From NCBI RefSeq assembly GCF_017377745.1, contig NZ_JAFVMG010000011.1, positions 27,082-91,081 of the forward strand: a stretch of DNA of 64,000 nucleotides, read 5' to 3'. This document shows, piece after piece, positions 55,513-63,190 of the stretch. The stretch comes from Acetobacter suratthaniensis (GTDB lineage: Bacteria > Pseudomonadota > Alphaproteobacteria > Acetobacterales > Acetobacteraceae). The notes below the pieces were generated by a model. That model had not been told where the DNA came from. It saw nothing but the letters and a program-made list of their open reading frames with translations, and searched no databases. Made by a program: the position numbers and the translations under genes. How positions within the stretch are numbered: position 1 is the first letter of the stretch; each line of letters begins with the position of its first letter.

Positions 55513-56091
55513 ATGTCGGAAACGCTCACCCCCACCCCGCTTTCATCACGGCTAAGAGCCGAAACCGCAGCACAACACCAGCAGCTTGATGATGAAATCA
55601 CGGCCCGGAACCTGTTCGGCTCCGCTCAGGGCTACCGCGACTTTGTCCGTCTGCAGTACCGCTTCCACCGCGATCTTGATCCAGTGTACCGCAACCCTCA
55701 GCTTGCCGCCTTTATTCCCGACCTGCAAAGCCGCAACCGTTTTACCCATATCACGCAGGACATGGCCGATCTCGGTCTGGACGCCCCCGTACAGGATACA
55801 CGCCACGGGCCTGAATTTTTCGCCAGCCTGCCAACACAAACAGCCATCGGCTGGCTGTACGTAGCCGAAGGCTCGAAGCTCGGGGCCAATATTCTCGATA
55901 AACTGGCCCAGAATCTTGGCTATAGCGCCACTTTTGGGGCGCGCCATCTTGCTCCCGATCCGGCTGGCCGTGGCCCATCATGGCTGGCGTTCAAAAACAT
56001 GCTGGATGACACCGCCATCGATCCCGATGCGTGCATTCACGGCGCCCGCGATGCCTTTGCCCATATGGCGCGCTACCTTGCCGGGCCGTAA
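55513..56091 (+). CDS. haem oxygenase (HmuO/BphO type)
   Basis: 192 residues from the ATG at 55513 (AAGGA upstream). The proximal haem ligand is His22 in AETAAQHQQLDD; the distal helix is seen as GWLYVAEGSKLGANIL. Converts haem to biliverdin, iron and CO, using electrons from a reductase. It is divergent from the receptor and forms the first gene of a unit with exbB-exbD-tonB. Confidence 0.92.
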   Translation: MSETLTPTPLSSRLRAETAAQHQQLDDEITARNLFGSAQGYRDFVRLQYRFHRDLDPVYRNPQLAAFIPDLQSRNRFTHITQDMADLGLDAPVQDTRHGPEFFASLPTQTAIGWLYVAEGSKLGANILDKLAQNLGYSATFGARHLAPDPAGRGPSWLAFKNMLDDTAIDPDACIHGARDAFAHMARYLAGP

Positions 56092-56145
56092 CTCCCTCCC
56101 CTTTACCAAAGCAGAAATGCGCGAACAGCCCTGAGGTAAAAAACC

Positions 56146-56880
56146 ATGCTGACCCTGCCCCCTCCCCAGTTCTCTCCATGGGACATGTTTGCCGGTGCCG
56201 GGCCTGTTGTGCGGGGTGTGATGATCCTGCTGGCACTGGCCTGCCTGCTGACATGGACAATCTTCATCGCTAAATCGGTTGAACTGCTCCGCACACGCCG
56301 CGCTCTCAGCCTTGCCGCACGCCAGATGGAACAGGCCAACTCTCTGGAACAGGCAGGAGAAATAACCTGCCAGAAAAGTGTCGCTCATACGCTACTCATG
56401 GCCGCTGGGGCCGAGCGTATGCGCTCGCACGATATTCCCGAAGATCGTGACGGCATAAAAGAGCGTACAGTGCTGCACCTTGAACGCCTTGAAGCCGCGG
56501 AAGGCCGCAGGCTCATGCGTGGTACCGGCCTGCTGGCCACCATTGGCGCAACCGCCCCTTTCATTGGTCTGTTCGGTACTGTGTGGGGTATCATGACCGC
56601 CTTTACCGGCATTGCCGCCAGCAAGGCGACAAGTCTGGCAGTGGTCGCCCCCGGCATTGCCGAAGCCCTGCTGGCAACAGCTCTGGGGCTGGTTGCGGCT
56701 ATTCCCGCAGTGGTCATTTACAACCTTCTCGCCCGCCAGACAGCAGGCTGCCGCGCACAGGTGGCCGACCTGACAGCGCTTGTCATGCGCCTTGTTTCAC
56801 GGGATCTGAGCCACATGCAGGCGTTAACCGCGCGTGGACAGGTCGTGCATCTGACACCCTCGCGTCTTGCCGGTGAATGA
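56146..56880 (+). CDS. exbB: ExbB-type proton-channel subunit
   Basis: 244 residues. First membrane segment near 22-40; conserved double segment with [23 protein letters not shown] and [25 protein letters not shown] (key GLFGTVWGI and PGIAEALxATAxGL). Encodes part of the motor that drives TonB at this locus, distinct from TolQ at 8964. Followed by exbD through overlapping or 8-base spacing. Confidence 0.94.
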   Translation: MLTLPPPQFSPWDMFAGAGPVVRGVMILLALACLLTWTIFIAKSVELLRTRRALSLAARQMEQANSLEQAGEITCQKSVAHTLLMAAGAERMRSHDIPEDRDGIKERTVLHLERLEAAEGRRLMRGTGLLATIGATAPFIGLFGTVWGIMTAFTGIAASKATSLAVVAPGIAEALLATALGLVAAIPAVVIYNLLARQTAGCRAQVADLTALVMRLVSRDLSHMQALTARGQVVHLTPSRLAGE

Positions 56881-56888
56881 GGCAGGCC

Positions 56889-57350
56889 ATGATCCATATC
56901 CGCCACGCTGATGAAACGCCGCATGAAGCCAGCGAAATCAACGTTACGCCCTTTATTGATGTCATGCTGGTGCTGCTGGTCATTTTCATGGTGACGGCAC
57001 CACTCACCACGGTAAACGTGCCGGTGGATCTGCCCTCCTCGACGGAAAAACCGGCGCCACGGCCTGATAATCCGGTTTTTCTGACCATCCGTGCCGATCA
57101 CTCCCTGGCACTGGGCGAAGACAGCATAACGCCCGACACCCTGCCCCCGGCACTGGATACCGCCACCCATACCAATAAGGACGAGCGTATTTTCCTGCGC
57201 GCAGACAAAACCGTGGATTATGCGACCCTGATGCAGATCATGGATCAGTTAAGGGCTGCGGGTTATCTCAAAGTCGCTCTTGTCAGCCAGCAGGGGCAGG
57301 CAGAAGAGCAGGCGACACCGCTCCCCCCCACACAGGCCAACCAGCCATGA
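56889..57350 (+). CDS. exbD: ExbD-type proton-channel subunit
   Basis: 153 residues from the ATG at 56889, preceded by GAGG; an ATG at 56877 overlapping the exbB stop is an alternative. INVTPFIDVMLVLLVIFMVTAPL holds the membrane aspartate (quoted key part DVMLVLLVIF). Overlaps tonB by four bases. Works with ExbB and TonB. Confidence 0.93.
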   Translation: MIHIRHADETPHEASEINVTPFIDVMLVLLVIFMVTAPLTTVNVPVDLPSSTEKPAPRPDNPVFLTIRADHSLALGEDSITPDTLPPALDTATHTNKDERIFLRADKTVDYATLMQIMDQLRAAGYLKVALVSQQGQAEEQATPLPPTQANQP

Positions 57351-58219
57351 GCGACACAGCCGACTGGCCGCGCGAAGGGCTGCCACACCCCCCATCCGTT
57401 GTTGAGTGGATGGCCTTTAGCGATTGGCAGCATAACCGGCAACGCCTGATCCTGCGTGAAGAATCCCGGCGCTGGGCTGTCTCCTTTCTGGCCACTCTGG
57501 CTCTGGCTGGCACCGGCCTGTTCTGGGAGCTGCACCGGCCCCACCCGGTCATACAGTTGCCTGAACAGCCTCCCGCCGCGATTGCTCTTGATCTCGCCCC
57601 GCTACCAGCCGCCGCTCAGGCCCCTGCGACCGACAGCCCGACCGCACCCCAACAGACACAGGCTGCCGCCAAACCGGTTCCAACCGAGCCGCCCAAAGTA
57701 ACGGCTCCTCCTTCTCCTGCTCCGCATCCGGTTATCTCTGCCGCCAAGCAGGAAAAAACGCGCGCCCCGCGCAAGAAGCCCAAACAACCAGCCCCACAGA
57801 CCAGAGCACCCGATACCAGCGCCCCACCTGCTGCCGCCACGCATGCGCCACCGCCCTCAGACACCCCAACCACACCTGTTGCTGCAACCGCTGCACCGGG
57901 AGGAGCCTCTGCCCAGACCACGCACGACCCACAGACATGGCAGAGCGCACTCCTCAATCAGCTTGAAAAGTTTCGCCGCTACCCATCCGAAGCCGTGAAT
58001 GCGCGTGAAGAAGGCACCCCAAGAGTAACCTTCTCGATGGACAGGCAGGGACATGTATTGTCGGTCACGCTGGCCCAGACTTCGGGCCATGCCCAGCTTG
58101 ATCAGGAAGCCCTGGCACTCCCCACACGCGCACAGCCTTTACCGCCTCCGCCAGAGGCAATTCCGGGCAACCCCGTAACCCTTACGGTACCCATAGAATT
58201 CACCCTCTCACGGAACTAA
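57347..58219 (+). CDS. tonB: TonB energy transducer
   Basis: 290 residues. A cytoplasmic N-terminus of about 45 residues, one membrane segment (FLATLALAGTGLFWEL), a very long Pro/Ala/Thr/Lys spacer (about 65-190) and the C-terminal TonB fold with FRRYPSEAVNAREEGTPRVTFSMDRQGHVLSVTLAQTSGH (key YP-A-G-V-F-D-G-V-S-G). Should energise the adjacent haem receptor. Confidence 0.92.
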   Translation: MSDTADWPREGLPHPPSVVEWMAFSDWQHNRQRLILREESRRWAVSFLATLALAGTGLFWELHRPHPVIQLPEQPPAAIALDLAPLPAAAQAPATDSPTAPQQTQAAAKPVPTEPPKVTAPPSPAPHPVISAAKQEKTRAPRKKPKQPAPQTRAPDTSAPPAAATHAPPPSDTPTTPVAATAAPGGASAQTTHDPQTWQSALLNQLEKFRRYPSEAVNAREEGTPRVTFSMDRQGHVLSVTLAQTSGHAQLDQEALALPTRAQPLPPPPEAIPGNPVTLTVPIEFTLSRN

Positions 58220-58261
58220 GGGCGCCAATAGGCCACGTGGCGCACTTAACACCAGCCCCTT

Positions 58262-58537
58262 TTACTGGGGCAGATCGGGGTATTTGATATGCACATGCTC
58301 GGATATGCCACCATCCCATATGCCACCCTTTGTCGTATCCGGGGTATCGGGATGCGCAACCTTGACTTTACGGGCAATGCCGCCATCCCACACTCCGCCT
58401 TTTGTCGTATCGGGTGTGGATGGATGGGCAACTTTGACATGCTGGGCAATACCCGCATCCCATGTATCTGCATGGGCCGTGTGCGTAACAGCAAGCCCAA
58501 GAACCAATGCGCAAGCATAGTATGTTGTTTTCATCAT
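58262..58537 (-). CDS. small secreted protein built of 24-residue repeats
   Basis: 91 residues. Sec signal (MMKTTYYACALVLGLAVTHTAHA) then a mature part made almost entirely of repeats beginning WDGGI and ending TPDTTKGG: residues 26-49, 50-73 and a partial copy 74-91. Each copy has a basic/histidine centre (QHVKVAHP, RKVKVAHP, EHVHIKYP). AGAGGG precedes the ATG. No family recognised. It follows the tonB gene convergently, at the edge of the island; function unknown, with metal or polyanion binding a guess. Confidence 0.72.
   Translation of the reverse strand: MMKTTYYACALVLGLAVTHTAHADTWDAGIAQHVKVAHPSTPDTTKGGVWDGGIARKVKVAHPDTPDTTKGGIWDGGISEHVHIKYPDLPQ
58319..58462. repeat. two in-frame 72-bp tandem repeats
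   Basis: DNA units 58391-58462 and 58319-58390 encode the first two protein repeats and remain recognisably similar, with a degenerate partial third unit at 58265-58318. Recent internal duplication is likely. Confidence 0.75.
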
Positions 58538-58833
58538 ACCGCCCTCTTTTAACAGAACTGTAACAGTATTTATTTACGAACAGCCTGCATTCAAGGTTCG
58601 ATTATTAAAACTTATTATATACTAACCTTTTACGCATACGCGCATGACGCATTCAACATGGCTCAGACCGCACTATTCCCGAGAAATAGAGCGGACCAAC
58701 CACAACAATCGTAAAGAAAAAGAGGGGAATACCTCGCGCCATAGCAGCGCGGAAAACGGCCTTACAGGTTAGCGAAAGCCTGGGCACTTGCCCGGCTTTT
58801 GACCTGAAAACCACCTGAATCTTTTGGAAAGAT
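58538..58833. other. intergenic region left of the island border
   Basis: No convincing gene. An AT-rich stretch (58560-58625) lies upstream of the repeat protein. A hairpin AGCCTGGGC/GCCCGGCT near 58779-58800, followed by TTTT on the plus strand, may have been the terminator region of the interrupted tRNA-Lys gene. Confidence 0.35.
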
Positions 58834-58878
58834 TGGTGGGCGCACAAGGACTCGAACCTTGGACCCGCTGATTAAGAG
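58834..58878 (-). other. 3' fragment of tRNA-Lys(CTT): island attachment site
   Basis: On the minus strand the sequence reads from the anticodon loop CTCTTAA through stem TCAGC, T-arm CAAGG TTCGAGT CCTTG, acceptor TGCGCCC and ACCA. The expected 5' partner GCTGA and everything before it are missing: the bases preceding the loop are TGTGT. This is the usual footprint of an integrase using a tRNA 3' half as core site. Everything to the right is then island, and the intact tRNA-Lys should lie at its other end. Confidence 0.78.
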
Positions 58879-59082
58879 ACACAGACCCCGAGATACCGTT
58901 AAGACGCAGGGAACCGCAAGGAGACGAAAAAACGGCTGTTTTTGGCGGGTCTATAAAAAGTGATGATGCAGGGTGACGCAACGAGCCGCACGGATTACCT
59001 TTTCAAATGACTCCGGATTGACTCCGGAAAACGGCATCAGCGGGTGCAGGAGGGGGACAGGTGCCAAAAATTCGGGCCGGGT

Positions 59083-59208
59083 TACACCAAATGCGGTGTA
59101 ATAGGTGTATCAGGTGTAACACTCATATATATTATATTGATTTTATTGGGTTTTTTGGCCCTCAGACTGCTACACCTCTCCATTCCGTGAGGTGTAGCAG
59201 GTGTGACA
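59083..59208. repeat. 9-bp iteron-like array GGTGTAnnA upstream of integrase
   Basis: Direct copies with 9-base spacing start at 59095, 59104 and 59113, and two more at 59191 and 59200. Inverted TACACC copies occur at 59083 and 59171. The 59169-59198 segment is a perfect inverted repeat, GCTACACCTC-N10-GAGGTGTAGC. A direct repeat TGACTCCGGA (59008-59017, 59019-59028) lies nearby. The arrangement resembles integrase-arm or replication-initiator sites of satellite elements. Confidence 0.6.
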
Positions 59209-59227
59209 AATGCACCGGAGGGGCCGC

Positions 59228-60530
59228 ATGAAGCTGACAAAATCGGAAATAGACGCCCTCACCTGCCCGCCGGATAAGCGAGACGTGATGTTTACCGATA
59301 GTGAGGTGAAAGGCTTTGCCGTGCGGGTAAACACCACCGGCACCAAGACTTTCCTGTTCAACTACCGCTTTGCCGGCAAGCCCAAACGGCTGGTGCTGGG
59401 GCAGTATGGAGCCTTAACACTGGCACAGGCCCGCAAATTGGCCGAGGCGGCACGGGGCCGCGTTATGGCGGGCGGAGACCCTGCTGGCGATAAAAAGGCA
59501 CAGGTGCAGGAGTATCAGGCGCAGGTGGCCGAGCAGGCCGCACAAGCTGCCGCCAATGCCTTAACGCTGGATGTGCTGATAGACTGCTGGCTTGCCGGGG
59601 CATTGCGTGACCGGGCGGCCAGCTACCGGCGCGATGCCCTGCCCCACCTGCTTGACCGTGCAGCCCACGCCATTACGCAAGCGGAGGTGCAGGCCCGGTT
59701 GGATGAAATAGCCGAGGACCACCCGACCACAGCCCGCCGACTCCATGCCTATGGCCGGGCCATGTATGGCTGGGCGGGCAAACGCGGACTGGTGCCAGAC
59801 AACCCGTTCTCTGCCGCGATTGTGGAAGGCCGCGAAGTCTCCCGCGACCGGGTATTGTCCGATGGGAGTTGGGGGAGTTCTGGCGGGCTTCTGGCCTGCA
59901 GCCTTACCCGTTTGGCCCGTTCTTTCGCTTGCTGGTGCTGACCCTCCAGCGCAGGAATGAGGTGGCGGGGATGCAATGGAGCGAGATAGCCCCCGACCTT
60001 TCAACCTAGACCATTCCGGCCGAGCGGGCCAAGAACGGCAAAGCCCATATTGTCCACCTGTCCGAACCCGCCTGGCAGGGCTGCACCGGCAAACCGACCC
60101 CAAGACCGGGGCCATATCGCCCTTGGTGTTTACCAACACGGGCAGAACGCCCATTTCCGGCTTTTCCGCTGCCGTGGCACGGCTGGAAGCCCTGATTATG
60201 CGTGAACGGACCGAGCAGGCCACCAGTGGGCAAAAAAAGCGGGAAAAAAGCCCCTCCACCCTGCAAGCTACAGTGGGGTGGCGGTTGCATGACCTCCGCC
60301 GCACGGGTGTAACCGTAATGGCCCGGTTAGGCATTGGCCCCCATGTGGCCGATAGAGTGCTGAACCATACGGAGGGCACCATTAAAGGTGTTGCAGCCGT
60401 TTACCAGCGCCATGAGTTCCTGACAGAGCGGGCGGCGGCGCTGGATGCGTGGGCCCAGCATGTGCTGGGTGTGGCTTCTGGAGTGGGAATCGAACCCACG
60501 ACAAGGAATGTGGTGATGCTGAATCTTTAA
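59228..60530 (+). pseudogene. decayed tyrosine integrase (DUF4102/P4 type)
   Basis: The N-terminal DUF4102-type arm domain (MKLTKSEIDALTCPPDKR ... DSEVKGFAVRVNTTGTKTFLFNYR) is intact from ATG 59228. The frame then shifts near 59865 (continuing as ELGEFWRASGLQPYPFGP), hits a TAG at 60007 in place of the family tryptophan codon (PDLST*TIPAERAKNGK), and shifts again near 60075 before LHRQTDPKTGA. The catalytic residues survive in pieces: Arg in LQRRNEVAG, HDLRR, LNHTEG and Tyr in VAAVYQRHEF. The element is probably no longer self-mobile. Confidence 0.88.
60472..60510 (-). other. second tRNA 3'-end-like fragment at the integrase end
   Basis: On the minus strand a T-arm GTGGG TTCGATT CCCAC (60483-60499) is preceded by ATTCCTTGTC and followed by TCCAGAAGCCA. 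This looks like the variable-arm/T-arm end of a tRNA (leucine-type is possible). It overlaps the last codons of the integrase, giving it the tail SGVGIEPTT. It may be the attachment site of this integrase or of another element. Confidence 0.42.
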
Positions 60531-60657
60531 AAAAAATGACACTTATTCAGCATAGTTTTCAAGTGCCTTTAGAATATCTATGTTTAGATTATCTTATATG
60601 TTCAACTACCTCACCCCATGAATCAATTAAATTAATCATTTATTAGAAATTATATTT

Positions 60658-61701
60658 TCATTTTATTTTTTGGTTCGATTGAAATTTTTCAAATAAATTT
60701 TCTACAAATTTAAATATTTTCTCATCCCCCCTATTATCTATTTCTTGGCTTCGAAGAGAAACTGTTGTTTCTCCTTTTTTGAGAATAAAATTTCTTTCAA
60801 CACTAGATATTTTCTCACAAATATTTTTTATCAAATCTAAATCATTTGAAAAAATAGCCACCTCCAATGATGAAAACATTATTTCTACATTTGTCATTTC
60901 ATTATGAAAATATTTTATTTCATTTAAAGATGATCTATACCCTTTGAAAAAGAAAAAAGCTATAATTTCACTACAAAGGACAATAGAAGATTTTTGAATG
61001 TATTTAATAATATCCCAATTATCATGAATTTTACTTATGTTTATCTCATGTAAATCTGAATTCATTATTGATGTAATTATAAAAATTAACCCAAAAAGTG
61101 AAAAAGATAATCCAATTAAAATATTTTTAGATGCCGTTTTCTGCATAAAATCTATAGATTTTGATATTCTACTTATTATTTCATTTTTATTATCTTTTAT
61201 AATCGATATTTTTGTTTTATTTTCCAGCTGATTCCTGAATTTTTGTTCTATTATTTTATATGTATTCCTTTTTATTTCATACTTAAGCTCCAGCTCTAAT
61301 TTGCTTTCAATATCTTTCTTTCTATTTTCATACTTTAAAATATCACATCTGTTTGTTATTTCTTGAATTTTGCTGTTTATTTTATTTATATCTTCTGATT
61401 TCCGTATATGTTTTAGCTCTATTTTTATTTTTGCCATTTCATCTAATAGTTCTTTTGTTTTTAATTCAATAATTGAATTTTTTGCATTGAAATAATTTCT
61501 AAAATGTATTTGAATTATGCCAAATATATACTTATATGGGAAAATTATTGCTAACGTTGAAATAACTGCCAACAAAATATCATAAGATAATACATGCTCT
61601 ACATGCCCATTTTTAGGCTGATAGATTATTTTAAACATAATTGACATTACAGAAATGCCAATTGCTATTCTTCCGACAATATTACTAAATAAATTATTCA
61701 T
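60658..61701 (-). CDS. very AT-rich membrane protein with coiled coil
   Basis: 347 residues. Two N-terminal membrane segments (about 10-25, 42-62), a long Lys/Glu/Ile-rich coiled-coil region (about 80-190), then two more membrane segments (about 193-213, 238-252) and a soluble C-terminus (about 260-347). Lysine, isoleucine and asparagine dominate, completely unlike the window's other proteins. It starts one base after an XRE regulator ends. No family recognised; the architecture would fit a membrane effector of phage defence or a toxin, which is inference only. Confidence 0.75.
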   Translation of the reverse strand: MNNLFSNIVGRIAIGISVMSIMFKIIYQPKNGHVEHVLSYDILLAVISTLAIIFPYKYIFGIIQIHFRNYFNAKNSIIELKTKELLDEMAKIKIELKHIRKSEDINKINSKIQEITNRCDILKYENRKKDIESKLELELKYEIKRNTYKIIEQKFRNQLENKTKISIIKDNKNEIISRISKSIDFMQKTASKNILIGLSFSLFGLIFIITSIMNSDLHEINISKIHDNWDIIKYIQKSSIVLCSEIIAFFFFKGYRSSLNEIKYFHNEMTNVEIMFSSLEVAIFSNDLDLIKNICEKISSVERNFILKKGETTVSLRSQEIDNRGDEKIFKFVENLFEKFQSNQKIK

Positions 61702-61702
61702 G

Positions 61703-61933
61703 TCAAATATTCCCTTTTATCAATCTCACCCCAGCCCCTCCGCCGTTTTCGGGGATGAACTCGACCCCGGCGGCTTCTAGTGCGGAGCGAATAGCTTCTA
61801 TTGTGGTGGCTTTGAGTTCTTCGCCTCGTTCAAAGCGGGCAATGGTATCAGGCGAAACACCTGCTTCTTTAGCAAGGTCTCGCACTCCCCAGCCAATAGC
61901 TGCACGGGCCATTTTACATTGAACAGCTAACAA
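61703..61933 (-). CDS. XRE-family transcriptional regulator
   Basis: 76 residues. The helix-turn-helix spans LAVQCKMARAAIGWGVRDLAKEAGVSPDTIARFERGEELK (about 2-41) and is followed by IRSALEAAGVEFIPENGGGAGVRL, the usual tail of short alphaproteobacterial XRE proteins. The likely start is TTG at 61933, because homology begins at once; ATG at 61912 would cut the first helix. Base composition is GC-rich, unlike the next gene with which it forms an operon. Confidence 0.82.
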   Translation of the reverse strand: MLAVQCKMARAAIGWGVRDLAKEAGVSPDTIARFERGEELKATTIEAIRSALEAAGVEFIPENGGGAGVRLIKGNI

Positions 61934-62077
61934 AATCCGAACCCTGCTACGATTTTTCTATTGCAGATTTATCGTAACTGTGTTCGGATAATAGGGCAAT
62001 GCAATTTGCGGCCAAATGGGGAGCTTGGACCCTCCCACACTTGGCCTGACCACAACCGCTCGTATCAGGAGACGGTA

Positions 62078-62323
62078 ATGGCTAACCACGCCTATACCAT
62101 GCCCGGCAAATGCTTGGCAGTGCTTACCCTTGCTCGCCTGCATGGCGATGCTCTGGCCGCCATTGGCGCGGCTAGCCTTTGTGTGCTGGCTCTGGCTGGC
62201 GCTCTGCACCCAGAACACCTGCAAGCCCCCTCCGGCCAACAGGCACACTACACACAGCCCCGGCACAAACCCGCTAAGCTTTACATGGCCTGCCTGCTCC
62301 CCAAAACGGAGGTAGCAGAATGA
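62078..62323 (+). CDS. island small membrane protein (81 residues)
   Basis: Starts MANHAYTMPGKCLAVLTLAR behind GGAG, has a hydrophobic segment (DALAAIGAASLCVLALAGAL) and a polar, histidine-containing tail. The stop overlaps the next ATG (ATGA). First of four coupled small genes. No family recognised. Confidence 0.6.
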   Translation: MANHAYTMPGKCLAVLTLARLHGDALAAIGAASLCVLALAGALHPEHLQAPSGQQAHYTQPRHKPAKLYMACLLPKTEVAE

Positions 62324-62765
62324 GCCAGATACAGCCTGCCCCCATGGGCTTGTCCCGCCGTGGTGCCCTTGCCTCCGTATTGGCTGCCACAGTGGCCACC
62401 ATGCCCGTTATGGCCTGCGCCACTACCACCATGCGGATAGCGCCGCTCTGGCCCTCTGTGCCGCGTTCTGGCGGGTGCACGGGCGCATTAGGGCAATGGA
62501 TGCAAACCCGGAGTTGCCCTACGGCTCGCCCGAGCAAGAGCGTTTTGAGGCGGAGTTAGCAAAGCTGTGTTGGCAGGAGGCCGACATTCTAGACCAGCTT
62601 GCCAACACCCCAGCCCGCACCACGGCAGGCCAGCAGGGCAAGGCATCCATCCTGCAGGCCATTCTCCCCACCGCCCTTGCCGACTTTGATCTTGGCGCGG
62701 AATGTGAGGAAATCCGGCTGGTCATGAGCCTGCTGGATGATCTAGCCGGAGGGCAGGCAGCATGA
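62320..62765 (+). pseudogene. frameshifted Tat-signal protein
   Basis: The ATG at 62320 follows a strong GGAGG and opens with a twin-arginine-type leader (GLSRRGALASVLAATVATMP). Around 62430-62440 the protein-like sequence moves to another frame, where HADSAALALCAAFWRVHGRIRAMDA continues to a stop at 62763-62765. Read together, the two halves match the layout of the neighbouring Tat-signal protein at 62762, so this is most simply one gene with a single frameshift. A sequencing error is an alternative. Confidence 0.6.
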
Positions 62766-63190
62766 GCAAGCAAGCCCCCACACAAACCGGCCTATCCCGC
62801 CGCACAGCACTGGCCGGGGTTCTGGCCCTTGCCGGGAGCGCAGCCCCCGCTCTGGCGGCTCCTGTGGAGCCAGATGATGCGGAATTGCTACGGGTGGTTC
62901 AGGCCGGGCTGGAAGCCGATGCAGCCTTTTGCCAGCTATCCGAGGCATGGGCCGATGAAATTGACACCCCACCGCATGTGGAAGCTCAGGAGCACGCTCT
63001 AGTAGATGCCCTGTCCGATAAATGGGATGAGGCCGGGAGCCTGCAAGCCCATACGTTGGTTGGGCTGCAGGCCAAAGCCCGGCTGGCCCTTACCGCCATG
63101 CCCCTTAACCGCAACCGCACAGTCAGCCCCGGTGCTCCGGACTATCTTATGTGGTCGCTCTGCCGTGACCTGCTGGGGGTGGCAGCATGA
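62762..63190 (+). CDS. small protein with twin-arginine-type signal
   Basis: 142 residues. SRRTALAGVLALAGSAAPALA is a textbook Tat or Tat-like signal, with cleavage after ALA. The mature part is mostly helical (PDDAELLRVVQAGLEADAAF ... SDKWDEAGSLQAHTL ... GAPDYLMWSLCRDLLG). Four-base overlaps at both ends. Resembles the frameshifted protein upstream in layout, suggesting tandem duplication. No function known. Confidence 0.65.
   Translation: MSKQAPTQTGLSRRTALAGVLALAGSAAPALAAPVEPDDAELLRVVQAGLEADAAFCQLSEAWADEIDTPPHVEAQEHALVDALSDKWDEAGSLQAHTLVGLQAKARLALTAMPLNRNRTVSPGAPDYLMWSLCRDLLGVAA

Noticed and set aside
58262..58537. Repeat protein as a non-coding tandem repeat
   Set aside because: Signal peptide, ribosome binding site and frame-preserving 72-bp units favour a real protein.
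58653..58981. Short minus-strand frames across the tRNA-Lys fragment
   Set aside because: They translate the tRNA fragment and its flanks; no start signal or protein character.
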